Origin: SAR92 clade bacterium H455 | Lineage (GTDB): Bacteria; Pseudomonadota; Gammaproteobacteria; Pseudomonadales; Porticoccaceae | Length of the DNA stretch: 64,000 bases | Reading direction: 5' to 3' | Assembly: GCA_024802545.1 (NCBI GenBank) | Contig: CP103416.1 | Location: 1,364,001-1,428,000, forward strand | In this document: positions 44,312 through 53,100 of the stretch, piece after piece | Layout of the letters: the number at the start of each line of letters is the position of its first letter | How positions within the stretch are numbered: position 1 is the stretch's first letter | Notes under the pieces: generated by a model | What the model was told of the DNA's origin: nothing | Database searches by the model: none | What the model saw: the letters and a program-made list of their open reading frames with translations, nothing else | Translations under genes and position numbers: made by a program

Positions 44312-44474
44312 GTTTTTTTGCCTAGGTGAAATGAGGTGTTCATGTCGGCAGAGGGTAGTGGCGATAGAGCTCTCTGCCGCTTGCTGAGATCTCTCACATG
44401 GGGTCAAGGTAACAAGGTTGGATTTTCATGAACTACTTTACAGACAGATGACACTTAAATAGACGGACTGGCAC

Positions 44475-45611
44475 TTGAAAAAATCGAGTATCTACAGCCT
44501 CTACGGCATAACCCACTCGCTCTATACCGGTCGCGCACGCTCTTATTTGATTAAAAGCGGCGTTCCCTTTCGCGAGTTATCCAGCGGCCATAAAAGCTTC
44601 AAAGCTGAAGTATTGCCGGAGAGTAAACTAGCGACCATTCCCGTCTTGGTGACCCCAGAGGGAGAGGTTATTCGCGATGGCGGGGCGATTATTGAGCATC
44701 TTGAAAGTATCAGTTCCAGACCATTTCAGCCCCAGAGTTCCAAACAGCAAATTGTCAGTACACTATTCGACCTAATCGGCACTAGTGGCCTATTGCGTCC
44801 GGCAATGCACTACCGCTGGAACTATCCCGAGGAAAACAGCGAGTTTCTTCACTACCATTTTTTGCATTCCCAGCCTGAGCATCCGCAGCGAGAGGCAAAG
44901 TCTCAATATATGATGTCGAAAATGCAGCACGCAGGGCGGTTGTTTGGTGTCACAGCAGAGACCGCGCATCTGGTGGAGACTCTATACCTGGAGTTTCTCG
45001 AAGCGCTCAATCTGCATCTCAGTGAATATCCTTACCTGCTAGGCTGGAAGCCGAGTATCGGTGACTTTGGTTTAATCGCACCACTCTATGCCCATCTCGG
45101 CAGAGACCCTGCGCCGCTGCGACTTATGCAGCAGCGTGCGGTGCGCGTAGCGCGTTGGGTCGAGCGTATGAATCGTGCCGATCAGGATGCACCAGAATTT
45201 TTTAATCCAGGCAGTGATTACCTTCCTGACGACAGTATTCCCGACACTCTAGTGGCTGTGCTCAGCGTACTGGCAGAGGACCTTGTTCCAGAGACTCATG
45301 CTGCAGCCGCTGTGATTAATCAGTGGCTGGTTGATAATCAACCTGAGCCCGGAACCTCTGCTCAGGGATCACTGGCCCATCGAATGTTTGGTATGGCGGA
45401 GTTTAACCTGCGTGGCCAGTCTATTAGCGCCCTCGCTCAGTCTTACCGTTTTGTTATTTTACAGAAGCTACAACAACAGTATGCTCAGTTGCAGCCAGCG
45501 CAGCAGCAAGGCGTGACGGATTTGCTACAGCGCTGTGGTCTAGAATCTCTGCTTGATATAAAGTTAGATCGAGAATTGGGATGGTCAGAGAATCAGGATG
45601 TCTGGCTCTGA
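44475..45611 (+). CDS. glutathione S-transferase-like protein with extra C-terminal region
   Basis: The 378-residue protein has a thioredoxin-like GST N-domain (about 1-80, YSLYGITHSLYTGRARSYL and ATIPVLVTPEGEVIRDGGAIIEHL), a helical C-domain (to about 230), and about 150 further residues not normal for a GST. The last 60 residues (LQKLQQQYAQLQPAQQQ onward) resemble the 60-residue product at 49282. The start codon is TTG at 44475; no ATG is near. It is followed by a 16-bp tandem repeat. Confidence 0.85.
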   Translation: MKKSSIYSLYGITHSLYTGRARSYLIKSGVPFRELSSGHKSFKAEVLPESKLATIPVLVTPEGEVIRDGGAIIEHLESISSRPFQPQSSKQQIVSTLFDLIGTSGLLRPAMHYRWNYPEENSEFLHYHFLHSQPEHPQREAKSQYMMSKMQHAGRLFGVTAETAHLVETLYLEFLEALNLHLSEYPYLLGWKPSIGDFGLIAPLYAHLGRDPAPLRLMQQRAVRVARWVERMNRADQDAPEFFNPGSDYLPDDSIPDTLVAVLSVLAEDLVPETHAAAAVINQWLVDNQPEPGTSAQGSLAHRMFGMAEFNLRGQSISALAQSYRFVILQKLQQQYAQLQPAQQQGVTDLLQRCGLESLLDIKLDRELGWSENQDVWL

Positions 45612-45674
45612 ATCTGTAGAGCTCTTAATCTGTAGAGCTCTTAATCTGTAAAGCTCTTAATCTGTAAAGCTCTG
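45611..45674 (+). repeat. four 16-bp tandem repeats
   Basis: Four units of AATCTGTAGAGCTCTT (two with A in place of G) begin at the last base of the GST stop codon and fill the space before the converging GST gene. A similar AGCTCTTAATCT repeat lies at 61706-61752, also between converging genes. Confidence 0.85.
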
Positions 45675-45693
45675 AAGCCTCGAAGCTATAAGC

Positions 45694-46590
45694 TTATTTT
45701 TTTCCCATTTTGCGCGCCATAACCTGTTGCAGAATCTCCATCGGGTCTTTGTCAAAATCGCTGGCATCGTGGCGCTCCGCAAGCTGGTGATGTTCCGCCC
45801 CCCAAACTCGATTGACTCGCTGGCCGCGTTTTACTGCTGGGCGCTGTTGGATATCCTCAGTCCAGCGGATCACATTTTTATAGGTTGTGACATCGAGAAA
45901 CTCGGCCGCTTCGTAGAGCTTGCCCATCACTAGGGCGCCATACCAAGCCATATTGGCCATGTCGGCAATGCTGTACTGGTCACCACAGAGATAGCGGTTG
46001 TCAGTTAGATGTTGATTGAGCAGGTCGAGCTGGCGCTTCACTTCCATGGTGTAGCGGTCGATAGGGTACTCGAGCTTTTCTGGCGCATAGGCATAGAAGT
46101 GACCAAAGCCACCACCAAGAAAGGGCACACTGCCGATATTCCAAAATAACCAGTTGAGACATTGAGTGCGCTGAGCTGGTGATTTGGGAATAAACGCAGC
46201 AAATTTTTCTGCCAGGTAGAGCATGATCGCACCAGACTCAAACACTCTAGTCGGCTCGGTAGTGCTGTAATCCATCAACACCGGAATTTTAGAGTTGGGG
46301 TTGGCCTCGACAAAGCCGCTGCTAAATTGCTCGCCCTCTTGAATATTGATTAACCAGGCATCGTATTCGGCCTCTTTAATGCCGAGTTCAAGAAGCTCCT
46401 CTAATAACACCGTGACTTTTACGCCATTGGGTGTTCCCAGGGAGTAGAGTTGCAATGGATGCTTGCCCACAGGTAGCGCTTGCTTATGGGTGGCGCCTGC
46501 TATGGGTCGGTTGATGGCGGCAAACTTGCCACCAACATCTTTGTCCCAGGCCCAGACTTTCGCGGGTACATAAACTGTGGTTTCGCTCAT
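45694..46590 (-). CDS. yghU: glutathione S-transferase family disulfide-bond oxidoreductase
   Basis: The 298-residue protein follows E. coli YghU closely by recall: PAKVWAWDKDVGGKFAAINRP, LPVGKHPLQLYSLGTPNGVKVTVLLEELLELG, NWLFWNIGSVPFLGGGFGHFYAYAP and RPAVKRGQRVNR. YghU uses two glutathione molecules and has disulfide reductase activity. It has a thioredoxin-like domain (about 45-130) and a helical domain (about 140-280). It is monocistronic and converges on the other GST-like gene. Confidence 0.92.
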   Translation of the reverse strand: MSETTVYVPAKVWAWDKDVGGKFAAINRPIAGATHKQALPVGKHPLQLYSLGTPNGVKVTVLLEELLELGIKEAEYDAWLINIQEGEQFSSGFVEANPNSKIPVLMDYSTTEPTRVFESGAIMLYLAEKFAAFIPKSPAQRTQCLNWLFWNIGSVPFLGGGFGHFYAYAPEKLEYPIDRYTMEVKRQLDLLNQHLTDNRYLCGDQYSIADMANMAWYGALVMGKLYEAAEFLDVTTYKNVIRWTEDIQQRPAVKRGQRVNRVWGAEHHQLAERHDASDFDKDPMEILQQVMARKMGKK

Positions 46591-47041
46591 AGTGATTCTC
46601 TTGTGTTTTTTTATGCTGGCATTTGAGCTGAGATTAAAAGCTCAGTGATTTTGACTCTTGATCCGACAGACCCCATTTAGCCTTTTATATTGGCACGGTT
46701 TACGTCATTATCAAACTCAAATATTTTAGCCTTTGTATTAAAAACAGATCCTTACTTGGAGCGAAAAAGATGTTGTGGCATTATAAGTGCCATAATTATG
46801 GGCTGGGATGATAACCTCAGAGATCCGCGCCGCTGTCATCTCGGAGCAATGTCAGCGATCTGAGAAACTCGGAGAGAGATCCCGGGTCGCCGAGCGCCCT
46901 GGTGATAAGATAAATACATTGTGGTGATGTCGAGATAGCGTTGAATCGGCTTAAAAGCGCCGTGTAAAATATTAAAAAACTGTCGTTTTTATCCTTATAC
47001 GACAAATAATAAGAATCATATTTACTCTGGAATACAGGTTT
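46591..47041. other. 451-base intergenic space, no gene seen
   Basis: This separates the divergent yghU-like gene and the phosphotransferase cluster. It holds the imperfect palindrome TGGCATTATAAGTGCCATAATTATG (about 46776-46800), a possible regulator site, and a GC-richer segment (46806-46915) flanked by AT-rich DNA. The 62-codon minus-strand frame inside has no support. Confidence 0.45.
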
Positions 47042-48073
47042 ATGTCGCAGGTTAATTCGTTAAACGAAAGCAAATTGCTCGCCTATCTGGAAGCTAATGT
47101 CGACGGCTTTTTAGGTCCCATTAGGCTGACCAAATTTGCTGGCGGTCAGTCCAATCCGACCTTTAAGATCGATGCCGCTTCCGGCAGCTACGTGCTGCGT
47201 CGTCAGCCCGCGGGTGAGTTGCTTAAGTCAGCCCATGCTGTAGATCGTGAATACCTTGTTGTAAAAGCCTTAGCGGATACCGATGTGCCGGTGGCCAAGG
47301 CCTATCACCTCTGTGAGGATCGCGAGGTTATCGGCTCGATGTTTTATATTATGGAGTTCTGCGACGGAAATATTCACTGGCGTCCTGAGCTCAATGAAGC
47401 CGAAAGTCCCGCGCAGCGCGGACAGATGTACGACGAAATGGTCAAGGTACTGGCCGCTATTCACTCGGTGGATATAGAGCAGGCAGGTCTGAGTGATTAC
47501 GGTCGCCCAGGCAACTATTTTCAACGTCAGCTTGATCGCTGGAGCGCCCAATACCGCGCCTCGGAGCTAGAAACTATCGATGAGATGGAGCGTTTGATTG
47601 TCTGGCTTAGTGACAATATGCCCGCGGACGATGGCAAGGTGTCTCTAGTTCATGGGGATTACCGCCTGGATAACCTGATGTATGCCAAGGACAATTCCCA
47701 TGTTATCGCTGTACTCGACTGGGAGCTCTCAACATTGGGCCATCCCTATGCGGATCTCGCCTATCTAATTATGGGGATGAAACTGCCGGCATCGCAAAAT
47801 AAAGATATGGTTGGTGGGCTCGGTGCGATTGACTGGGCAAGTCAGGGCATACCCAGCGAAGAAGAAATCGTTGCCCGTTACTGCGAGCTGACCAATATAG
47901 ACAAAATTGAAAACTGGAATTTTTGTATGGCCTTTAGCTTTTTCCGCTTAGCCGCTATCTGTCAGGGTGTGGCGAAGCGGGCAGTGGATGGCAATGCCTC
48001 CAATGCCACAGCCAATAACGTTGGTGCACTGGTACGACCACTGGCTCAGTTGGCCATAGGCTATCTCGACTAG
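47042..48073 (+). CDS. phosphotransferase (APH/ACAD10-like kinase)
   Basis: The 343-residue protein-kinase-like enzyme has LVHGDYRLDNLMY (HxDxxxxN catalytic loop) and AVLDWELSTLGHPYADLAYL (metal-binding Asp). GGQSNPTFKIDAASGSYVLRRQP is the nucleotide loop region. This group is related to the kinase domain of ACAD10/11 and sits with acyl-CoA degradation genes, as here, where it is thought to phosphorylate 4-hydroxyacyl-CoA. It heads the cluster 47.0-53.9 kb. Confidence 0.9.
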   Translation: MSQVNSLNESKLLAYLEANVDGFLGPIRLTKFAGGQSNPTFKIDAASGSYVLRRQPAGELLKSAHAVDREYLVVKALADTDVPVAKAYHLCEDREVIGSMFYIMEFCDGNIHWRPELNEAESPAQRGQMYDEMVKVLAAIHSVDIEQAGLSDYGRPGNYFQRQLDRWSAQYRASELETIDEMERLIVWLSDNMPADDGKVSLVHGDYRLDNLMYAKDNSHVIAVLDWELSTLGHPYADLAYLIMGMKLPASQNKDMVGGLGAIDWASQGIPSEEEIVARYCELTNIDKIENWNFCMAFSFFRLAAICQGVAKRAVDGNASNATANNVGALVRPLAQLAIGYLD

Positions 48074-48139
48074 CCATCGATTGAGAGCCTCAGCGAGACT
48101 CTATAAATGCATCAGCGAAACCCTACAAAAGGCCTAAAA

Positions 48140-49243
48140 GTGAACAATCGTATTCCAGTCACAACCTTCGAAGTGCGTAAAGATAACTGGGCTGAGACGC
48201 GTATTTTCAGCCACTCCATGGCCACCGAATTAGCGCCAAACCAAGTCTTATTTAAAGTTGCTCGACAAGCGCTGACAGCGAATAATATTTCTTACGCCAG
48301 CTCTGGCGACAGCCTCAAGTACTGGGAGTTTTTTCCAGCGGAAGCCGGTTGGGGCAGAATCCCCGGAATGGGCTGGAGTGAGGTGATCGCTTCGGCTCAC
48401 CCAGATATCGCAGTGGGCGAGCGAGTCTGGGGCTTTACCCCTTACTCAACCCATCACAAAATTCTCGCTGGCAAGGTGAATAAATTCTCTTTTAGTGATG
48501 TATCCGACCATCGCGGTGGTCATGCGCCGGTCTATTGCCAGTTTGATCGCGCTGCGACTAATCCTATCTATGAGCCCCAGCGCGAAGACCAAGACAGCCT
48601 GCTTCGCGGTCTGTTTATGACCTCCTGGCTGGTGGAAGATTTTATCGTGACTAATAATTTTTTTGATGCACAGGTCTGCCTGATTACCAGTGCTTCGAGC
48701 AAGACCAGTATTGCTTTGGGTCACTCGGTCAAACGACGTGGCAAGCTGCGCAGTATCGCTATCACCTCAGCGTCCAATATCGCTTTCTGCCAGAGTTTAG
48801 GCTGTTATGACAGCGTGATTGGTTATCAGGATATTGCTGATCTAAATGCTGCAGAGGCTGCTGTAGTAGTGGATATGGCGGGTAATGCAAAGATTATCAG
48901 TGAGCTGCACCAGCACTACGCCGATAATATAAAGCACTCCTGTCGCATTGGCGCCACGCACTACAGTGAGTTGGGTTCGGTCGACGGCTTGCCCGGCGCA
49001 CTACCGCAGTTCTTTTTCGCTCCCAGCCATGTGCGAGCGCGCAGTGCTGAACTTGGCGCCGAGCAATTGATGCAATTGCTGAGTACCGACTATGCAGGCT
49101 TTCGCCGTTTCTGCGATAGCTGGATGAAGGTGGTGCCGAGCTATGGTGCTCAGTCTATGGATGATATTTATCAAGCAGTCTTGGCGGGCAGGGCGGATCC
49201 TGTTGCCGGGCAGGTAGTGTCGCTTTCTGCTGAGGGCGAGTAA
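48140..49243 (+). CDS. DUF2855-family protein
   Basis: The 367-residue protein is of the DUF2855 type, distantly like zinc-free alcohol dehydrogenase/quinone oxidoreductases (GMGWSEVIASAHPDIAVGERVWGF near the start). The second half contains TSASSKTSIALGHSVKRRG, a Rossmann-like stretch. Activity is unknown. GTG at 48140 has AAAAGG 7 bases upstream and gives MNNRIPVTTFEVRKDNWA. An ATG at 48107 has no ribosome-binding site. Confidence 0.85.
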   Translation: MNNRIPVTTFEVRKDNWAETRIFSHSMATELAPNQVLFKVARQALTANNISYASSGDSLKYWEFFPAEAGWGRIPGMGWSEVIASAHPDIAVGERVWGFTPYSTHHKILAGKVNKFSFSDVSDHRGGHAPVYCQFDRAATNPIYEPQREDQDSLLRGLFMTSWLVEDFIVTNNFFDAQVCLITSASSKTSIALGHSVKRRGKLRSIAITSASNIAFCQSLGCYDSVIGYQDIADLNAAEAAVVVDMAGNAKIISELHQHYADNIKHSCRIGATHYSELGSVDGLPGALPQFFFAPSHVRARSAELGAEQLMQLLSTDYAGFRRFCDSWMKVVPSYGAQSMDDIYQAVLAGRADPVAGQVVSLSAEGE

Positions 49244-49281
49244 GCTGCCCTCGCGAAGCTAACATTAAAAGGCCAGATAGC

Positions 49282-49464
49282 ATGAGGTCGTCAAAACCTA
49301 TTGGCCTAATCGGAGCAACCTGGAACCAGCAAAAATTCTCCTATCAGGGCAAGTGCTTGCAGTGGATTAATCAGCGCTATGCAGAGCTGGACGAGGACCA
49401 ACGTCGGCCTGTTGATGCTGTGCTTGCTGGCAGCGGCTGCGAGGGGCTCTTTTCCGCGATTTAA
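49282..49464 (+). CDS. 60-residue protein resembling the end of the GST-like protein
   Basis: Residues about 20-58 align with the C-terminus of the protein at 44475 (for example SYQGKCLQWINQRYAEL against SYRFVILQKLQQQYAQL, then Q, V, L, G, E and L in register). AAAGG precedes the ATG at a workable distance. It is either a small stand-alone helical protein or the 3' remnant of a lost paralogue; no upstream domain is visible. Confidence 0.55.
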   Translation: MRSSKPIGLIGATWNQQKFSYQGKCLQWINQRYAELDEDQRRPVDAVLAGSGCEGLFSAI

Positions 49465-49659
49465 GTGTTTTGACTTGAGTGCTGAATAAGTCGATTGGCC
49501 CTTAGTATTCGGCATGGTGATTCAGTTTCAATTGGATAATGGCATATACTGTTGACCTGACTGAGGCAGGCTGCATTGATGACGTTAGCTGGTGCGTTCG
49601 AACAGGAGCCGTCTAAAAAGTCTTATTGAGTAAAAAGCGAAGCAAGTAAGGGCAATATT

Positions 49660-50250
49660 ATGACTACCCCATCGATAGATACCGCCCCTGACGGGCGGCG
49701 TCAGCGCAGTGAGCGCAGCAAGCAGGCGATTATTGAAGCCATGCTTGACATGATTGGCGAGGGCACTCTGATTCCTACGGCACAGCAGGTGTCTGAGCGG
49801 GCTGGTGTGGGTATCCGCAGCGTCTTTCGTCATTTTGAAGATATGGAAAGCATATTTGTTATGGCGGACGAGGCGCGTCGCAGTCGCTATGAAGATATAT
49901 TCTTGGGCGGTGATCGAAAGGGAACACTGGAGCAGCGCATTTTGCATGCGGTGGAGCAGCGCGCTAAAGGCTATGAGATCTATGGCAATGTAATGCTCAC
50001 AACTCTGGCTCAGCGCTGGCGTTTTACCACTTTGCGAAAAAACTATGAGCGCTATCAGCGCGGTTTGCGCAAAGATCTTCACGACTGGCTGCCAGAGTTA
50101 GAGAAGCTTGATGACAGCGCCTGTGAAGCAGTGCATGGCATTGCTTCTTTTGAATTTTGGAATCGTCTTCGCGATCATCAGGGCTTGAGTAAAAAGACAG
50201 CCATAGGCGTTGTCGTCAATATGTTAAATGGGTTGCTTGGGCTCAAGTAA
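49660..50250 (+). CDS. TetR-family transcriptional regulator
   Basis: The 196-residue regulator has a helix-turn-helix in the first 60 residues (RSKQAIIEAMLDMIGEGTLIPTAQQVSERAGVGIRSVFRHFEDMESIFV) and an all-helical ligand domain. It lies between the DUF2855 part and the SDR/acyl-CoA genes and probably represses the cluster in the absence of an acyl-CoA or alcohol ligand. A second reading on the opposite strand is a shadow. Confidence 0.9.
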   Translation: MTTPSIDTAPDGRRQRSERSKQAIIEAMLDMIGEGTLIPTAQQVSERAGVGIRSVFRHFEDMESIFVMADEARRSRYEDIFLGGDRKGTLEQRILHAVEQRAKGYEIYGNVMLTTLAQRWRFTTLRKNYERYQRGLRKDLHDWLPELEKLDDSACEAVHGIASFEFWNRLRDHQGLSKKTAIGVVVNMLNGLLGLK

Positions 50251-50367
50251 ATCGTGCAGTAAAGAATTTAATAAAGAGCCCGATAGAAAACAGTTAAACG
50301 AAAATATAAAAAAATAAAACTAATCTAGTCTGGCCTAGTTCATTGGCCGCCTACAGAGGGGAGTAAC

Positions 50368-51144
50368 GTGGAGTTAACAGGCAAAATTATTGTTGTCACT
50401 GGCGCCGCCAGCGGTATCGGTCGAGCCATGGCCATTCGCTTTAAAGCCGAGGGCGCCAAGCAGATTGTTGCTGTGGATATCAATATTGAAGGCGCTCAGG
50501 CCACAGCCGAGATGATCGGCGGCATTGCCATGAGTGCAGATGTCTCCAAAGAAGAAGATATTCAGCGGGTCATCGAAGAGACTGAAAGCAACGTGGGGCC
50601 GATTGACCTATTTTGCTCCAATGCCGGTGTGGGTATGGGAGAAAGTATCCACTCACCGAATAAAGAATGGCAGATGAGCTGGGATATCAATGTCATGTCT
50701 CACGTCTATGCCGCCCGTCATCTGCTGCCATTGATGATTGCACGGGGTGGCGGTTATTTCCTCAACACCTCTTCTGCAGCCGGACTCTTAAATCAAATTG
50801 GTGGTGCCGCTTACGGTGTTACCAAGCACGCTGCTGTCGGCTTCGGCGAGTGGTTGGCGATTCACCACAAACATGAGGGCATCAAAGTTTCCATGCTCTG
50901 TCCCCAGGCTGTGCGCACACCTATGACTGAGACCGATAACGATGCTACGGCGGCCGCTGCCAGCAACGGCATGATCGAGCCAGAAGAACTCTGCGAAACA
51001 GTGGTCGAGGGTCTGCGCGACGAGAGCTTTATGATCTTGCCCCATCCCATTGTGCTCGACTTTATGCGCAATAAGACCAGTAACTATGATCGCTGGATTG
51101 GCGGTATGAATAAGCTTATGAGAAAAATTATCGGCTTAAATTAA
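50368..51144 (+). CDS. short-chain dehydrogenase/reductase
   Basis: The 258-residue SDR has VTGAASGIGRAMA at the start, the NAG-type motif CSNAGVGMG, NTSSAAGLLNQIGGAAYGVTKHA (Ser and Tyr-x3-Lys) and a variable C-terminus with a hydrophobic end. The GTG start has GAGGGGAG upstream. It is likely co-transcribed with the acyl-CoA synthetase 77 bases downstream, oxidising or reducing a hydroxyacyl or alcohol intermediate. Confidence 0.92.
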   Translation: MELTGKIIVVTGAASGIGRAMAIRFKAEGAKQIVAVDINIEGAQATAEMIGGIAMSADVSKEEDIQRVIEETESNVGPIDLFCSNAGVGMGESIHSPNKEWQMSWDINVMSHVYAARHLLPLMIARGGGYFLNTSSAAGLLNQIGGAAYGVTKHAAVGFGEWLAIHHKHEGIKVSMLCPQAVRTPMTETDNDATAAAASNGMIEPEELCETVVEGLRDESFMILPHPIVLDFMRNKTSNYDRWIGGMNKLMRKIIGLN

Positions 51145-51221
51145 CTGCGAGCCGTTAGTTTAAACGCGCTGTATAAAACATAAAAAACTATTAGTTAAAA
51201 GTAATATAAAACGAGCAATCT

Positions 51222-53024
51222 ATGTTTGATATCAAAGAATTTTTTCGCGTTACCAAAGAGTTTCTGCAGTTGGTTCCAGTGTTGTCGGTCAAGCCGACGA
51301 GCAACGAAGACGCCGTCTCCATGGCCAGCGTGTTAGAGGGAACTGTAGCCAAGTACGCTGACCGCAGTATGATTATATTTGAGGGCAGGGAGCTGACCTG
51401 GGGCGAGTTTAATGCTCTTACCAATCAGTTTGCTCACGCTCTGATGGCCCGTGGTGTTAAGCGTGGCGACTCTGTTTCGGTGATGATGGAAAACCGAATC
51501 GAAATGCTCGCCTGTACCTTTGCTCTGCAAAAAATAGGCGCCATTTCGAGTCTGATTAACTATGCCTTAACCGGAGCCCAATTAGCTCATTGCGTCACCA
51601 TTTCGGGCTCTACCAAGTGTCTGGTAGGTGAAGAAATCTATGGCAGTCTAGATGCTGTGCGCGCTCAGTTATCACTAGGTGATGAAGATATTCTTTGGGT
51701 CGCAGATCAACGCAGTAATTCAGTGCCGGAAAATGCCGAAGATATTGTCAGCAGTCTCGAGCAGTATCCGGATACTAATTTAGAGGATACCAACAGTATC
51801 TTGGCTGGCGCTACAGCCATGTATATTTTCACCTCAGGCACTACCGGAATGCCCAAGGCCGCGAAGATTCCTCATCGCCGCTGGTTGTCTGCAGCCCACG
51901 CCTTTGGCTTAGCCGGTTGTCGGGCTCAACCCAGCGATCGCTTTTATCTCTGCCTGCCACTGTTTCACGGCACTGGCTTGATGTGCGGTATAGGTAGTTC
52001 TTTTTATACCGGCGCATCTATCTTCTTGCGTCGTCGGTTTTCTGCGTCCGAGTTTTGGTCTGATGTGTATAAGTATAAGACCACTAACTTTATTTATGTG
52101 GGTGAGCTGTGTCGTTATCTATTGGCTCAGCCGGTGTCGCCCTTTGAACAAAATAATACCCTCACAAGAGTGTTTGGCAACGGTCTGCGACCGGATATTT
52201 GGGATGAGTTTAAGCAGCGCTTTGGCATTGAACGGGTCTGTGAGTTCTACGGTTCAAGTGAGGGTAATGTGACCTTTTTTAATGCTTTAAATAAAGACCG
52301 CACCATGGGTCTTACCCCAGCCAATATCATGCTGGTTAAATATGATGTTGATGCCGATGAAATGGTCCGCGACGCCGATGGCGAACTGATCCAAGTGCCG
52401 GTAGGGGAGGCTGGATTATTGCTCGGTGAAATCGATGAGCGTTACAAATTCGATGGTTACACCAACAATGATGCCACCGAATCGAAAATACTTCGCGATG
52501 TGGTTAAGCCTGGAGATGCTTGGTTTAATACGGGGGACCTGATTAATGAAGTGGATGTGGGTTTTGCGGTTGGCAAAAAGCACTACCAGTTTGTCGACCG
52601 AGTCGGTGATACCTTCCGCTGGCGCTCTGAGAATGTCTCGACCAATGAGGTGGGTGAGATCCTCAATGGCTGCGACCAGGTGGAAATGGCCAATGTCTAC
52701 GGTGTGGATATACCGGCTACAGAGGGTAAAGCGGGCATGGTGTCATTGACTCTAAAGCCGGGGCAGCAATTTGATGCCAGTGCTTTCTCTGATTTTGTGA
52801 ATGCTAATCTGACCAGTTTTTCACAGCCTGTATTTGTTCGTGTGCAGCCTGAGGCAACCACCACTGGCACCTTTAAATTGCTTAAAGGGGATTTGCGCAA
52901 GCAGGGTTTCCACTTGGATCAGGTCGCAGATGAACTCTATGTAATGCCTCCTCGGGGCAAACAATATCAAAAACTTGATCGCGATCTCTATGAGAAAATT
53001 GTAGAGGGTACTGCAGGTTATTAA
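51222..53024 (+). CDS. long-chain acyl-CoA synthetase (FATP-like)
   Basis: The 600-residue AMP-forming enzyme activates fatty acids to acyl-CoA. The AMP motif is YIFTSGTTGMPKAAKIPH (about 202-219). FYGSSEGNVTFFN and WFNTGDL are the adenylation motifs, and the C-terminal half has the lid residues VDRVGDTFRWRSENVSTNEV. The GSSEGN pattern and length fit the FATP/very-long-chain group. It is followed 76 bases later by a dienoyl-CoA isomerase gene. Confidence 0.93.
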   Translation: MFDIKEFFRVTKEFLQLVPVLSVKPTSNEDAVSMASVLEGTVAKYADRSMIIFEGRELTWGEFNALTNQFAHALMARGVKRGDSVSVMMENRIEMLACTFALQKIGAISSLINYALTGAQLAHCVTISGSTKCLVGEEIYGSLDAVRAQLSLGDEDILWVADQRSNSVPENAEDIVSSLEQYPDTNLEDTNSILAGATAMYIFTSGTTGMPKAAKIPHRRWLSAAHAFGLAGCRAQPSDRFYLCLPLFHGTGLMCGIGSSFYTGASIFLRRRFSASEFWSDVYKYKTTNFIYVGELCRYLLAQPVSPFEQNNTLTRVFGNGLRPDIWDEFKQRFGIERVCEFYGSSEGNVTFFNALNKDRTMGLTPANIMLVKYDVDADEMVRDADGELIQVPVGEAGLLLGEIDERYKFDGYTNNDATESKILRDVVKPGDAWFNTGDLINEVDVGFAVGKKHYQFVDRVGDTFRWRSENVSTNEVGEILNGCDQVEMANVYGVDIPATEGKAGMVSLTLKPGQQFDASAFSDFVNANLTSFSQPVFVRVQPEATTTGTFKLLKGDLRKQGFHLDQVADELYVMPPRGKQYQKLDRDLYEKIVEGTAGY

Positions 53025-53100
53025 GTATGGGCTCGTAACAAAACAATAGAATTTAAAAAGCAATAAAAATTAAATATACAAGATACCGGAGTGCCTAAAA

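Noticed and set aside
46817-47005. 62-codon minus-strand frame upstream of the phosphotransferase
   Set aside because: It overlaps the likely promoter region and has no ribosome-binding site or recognisable family.
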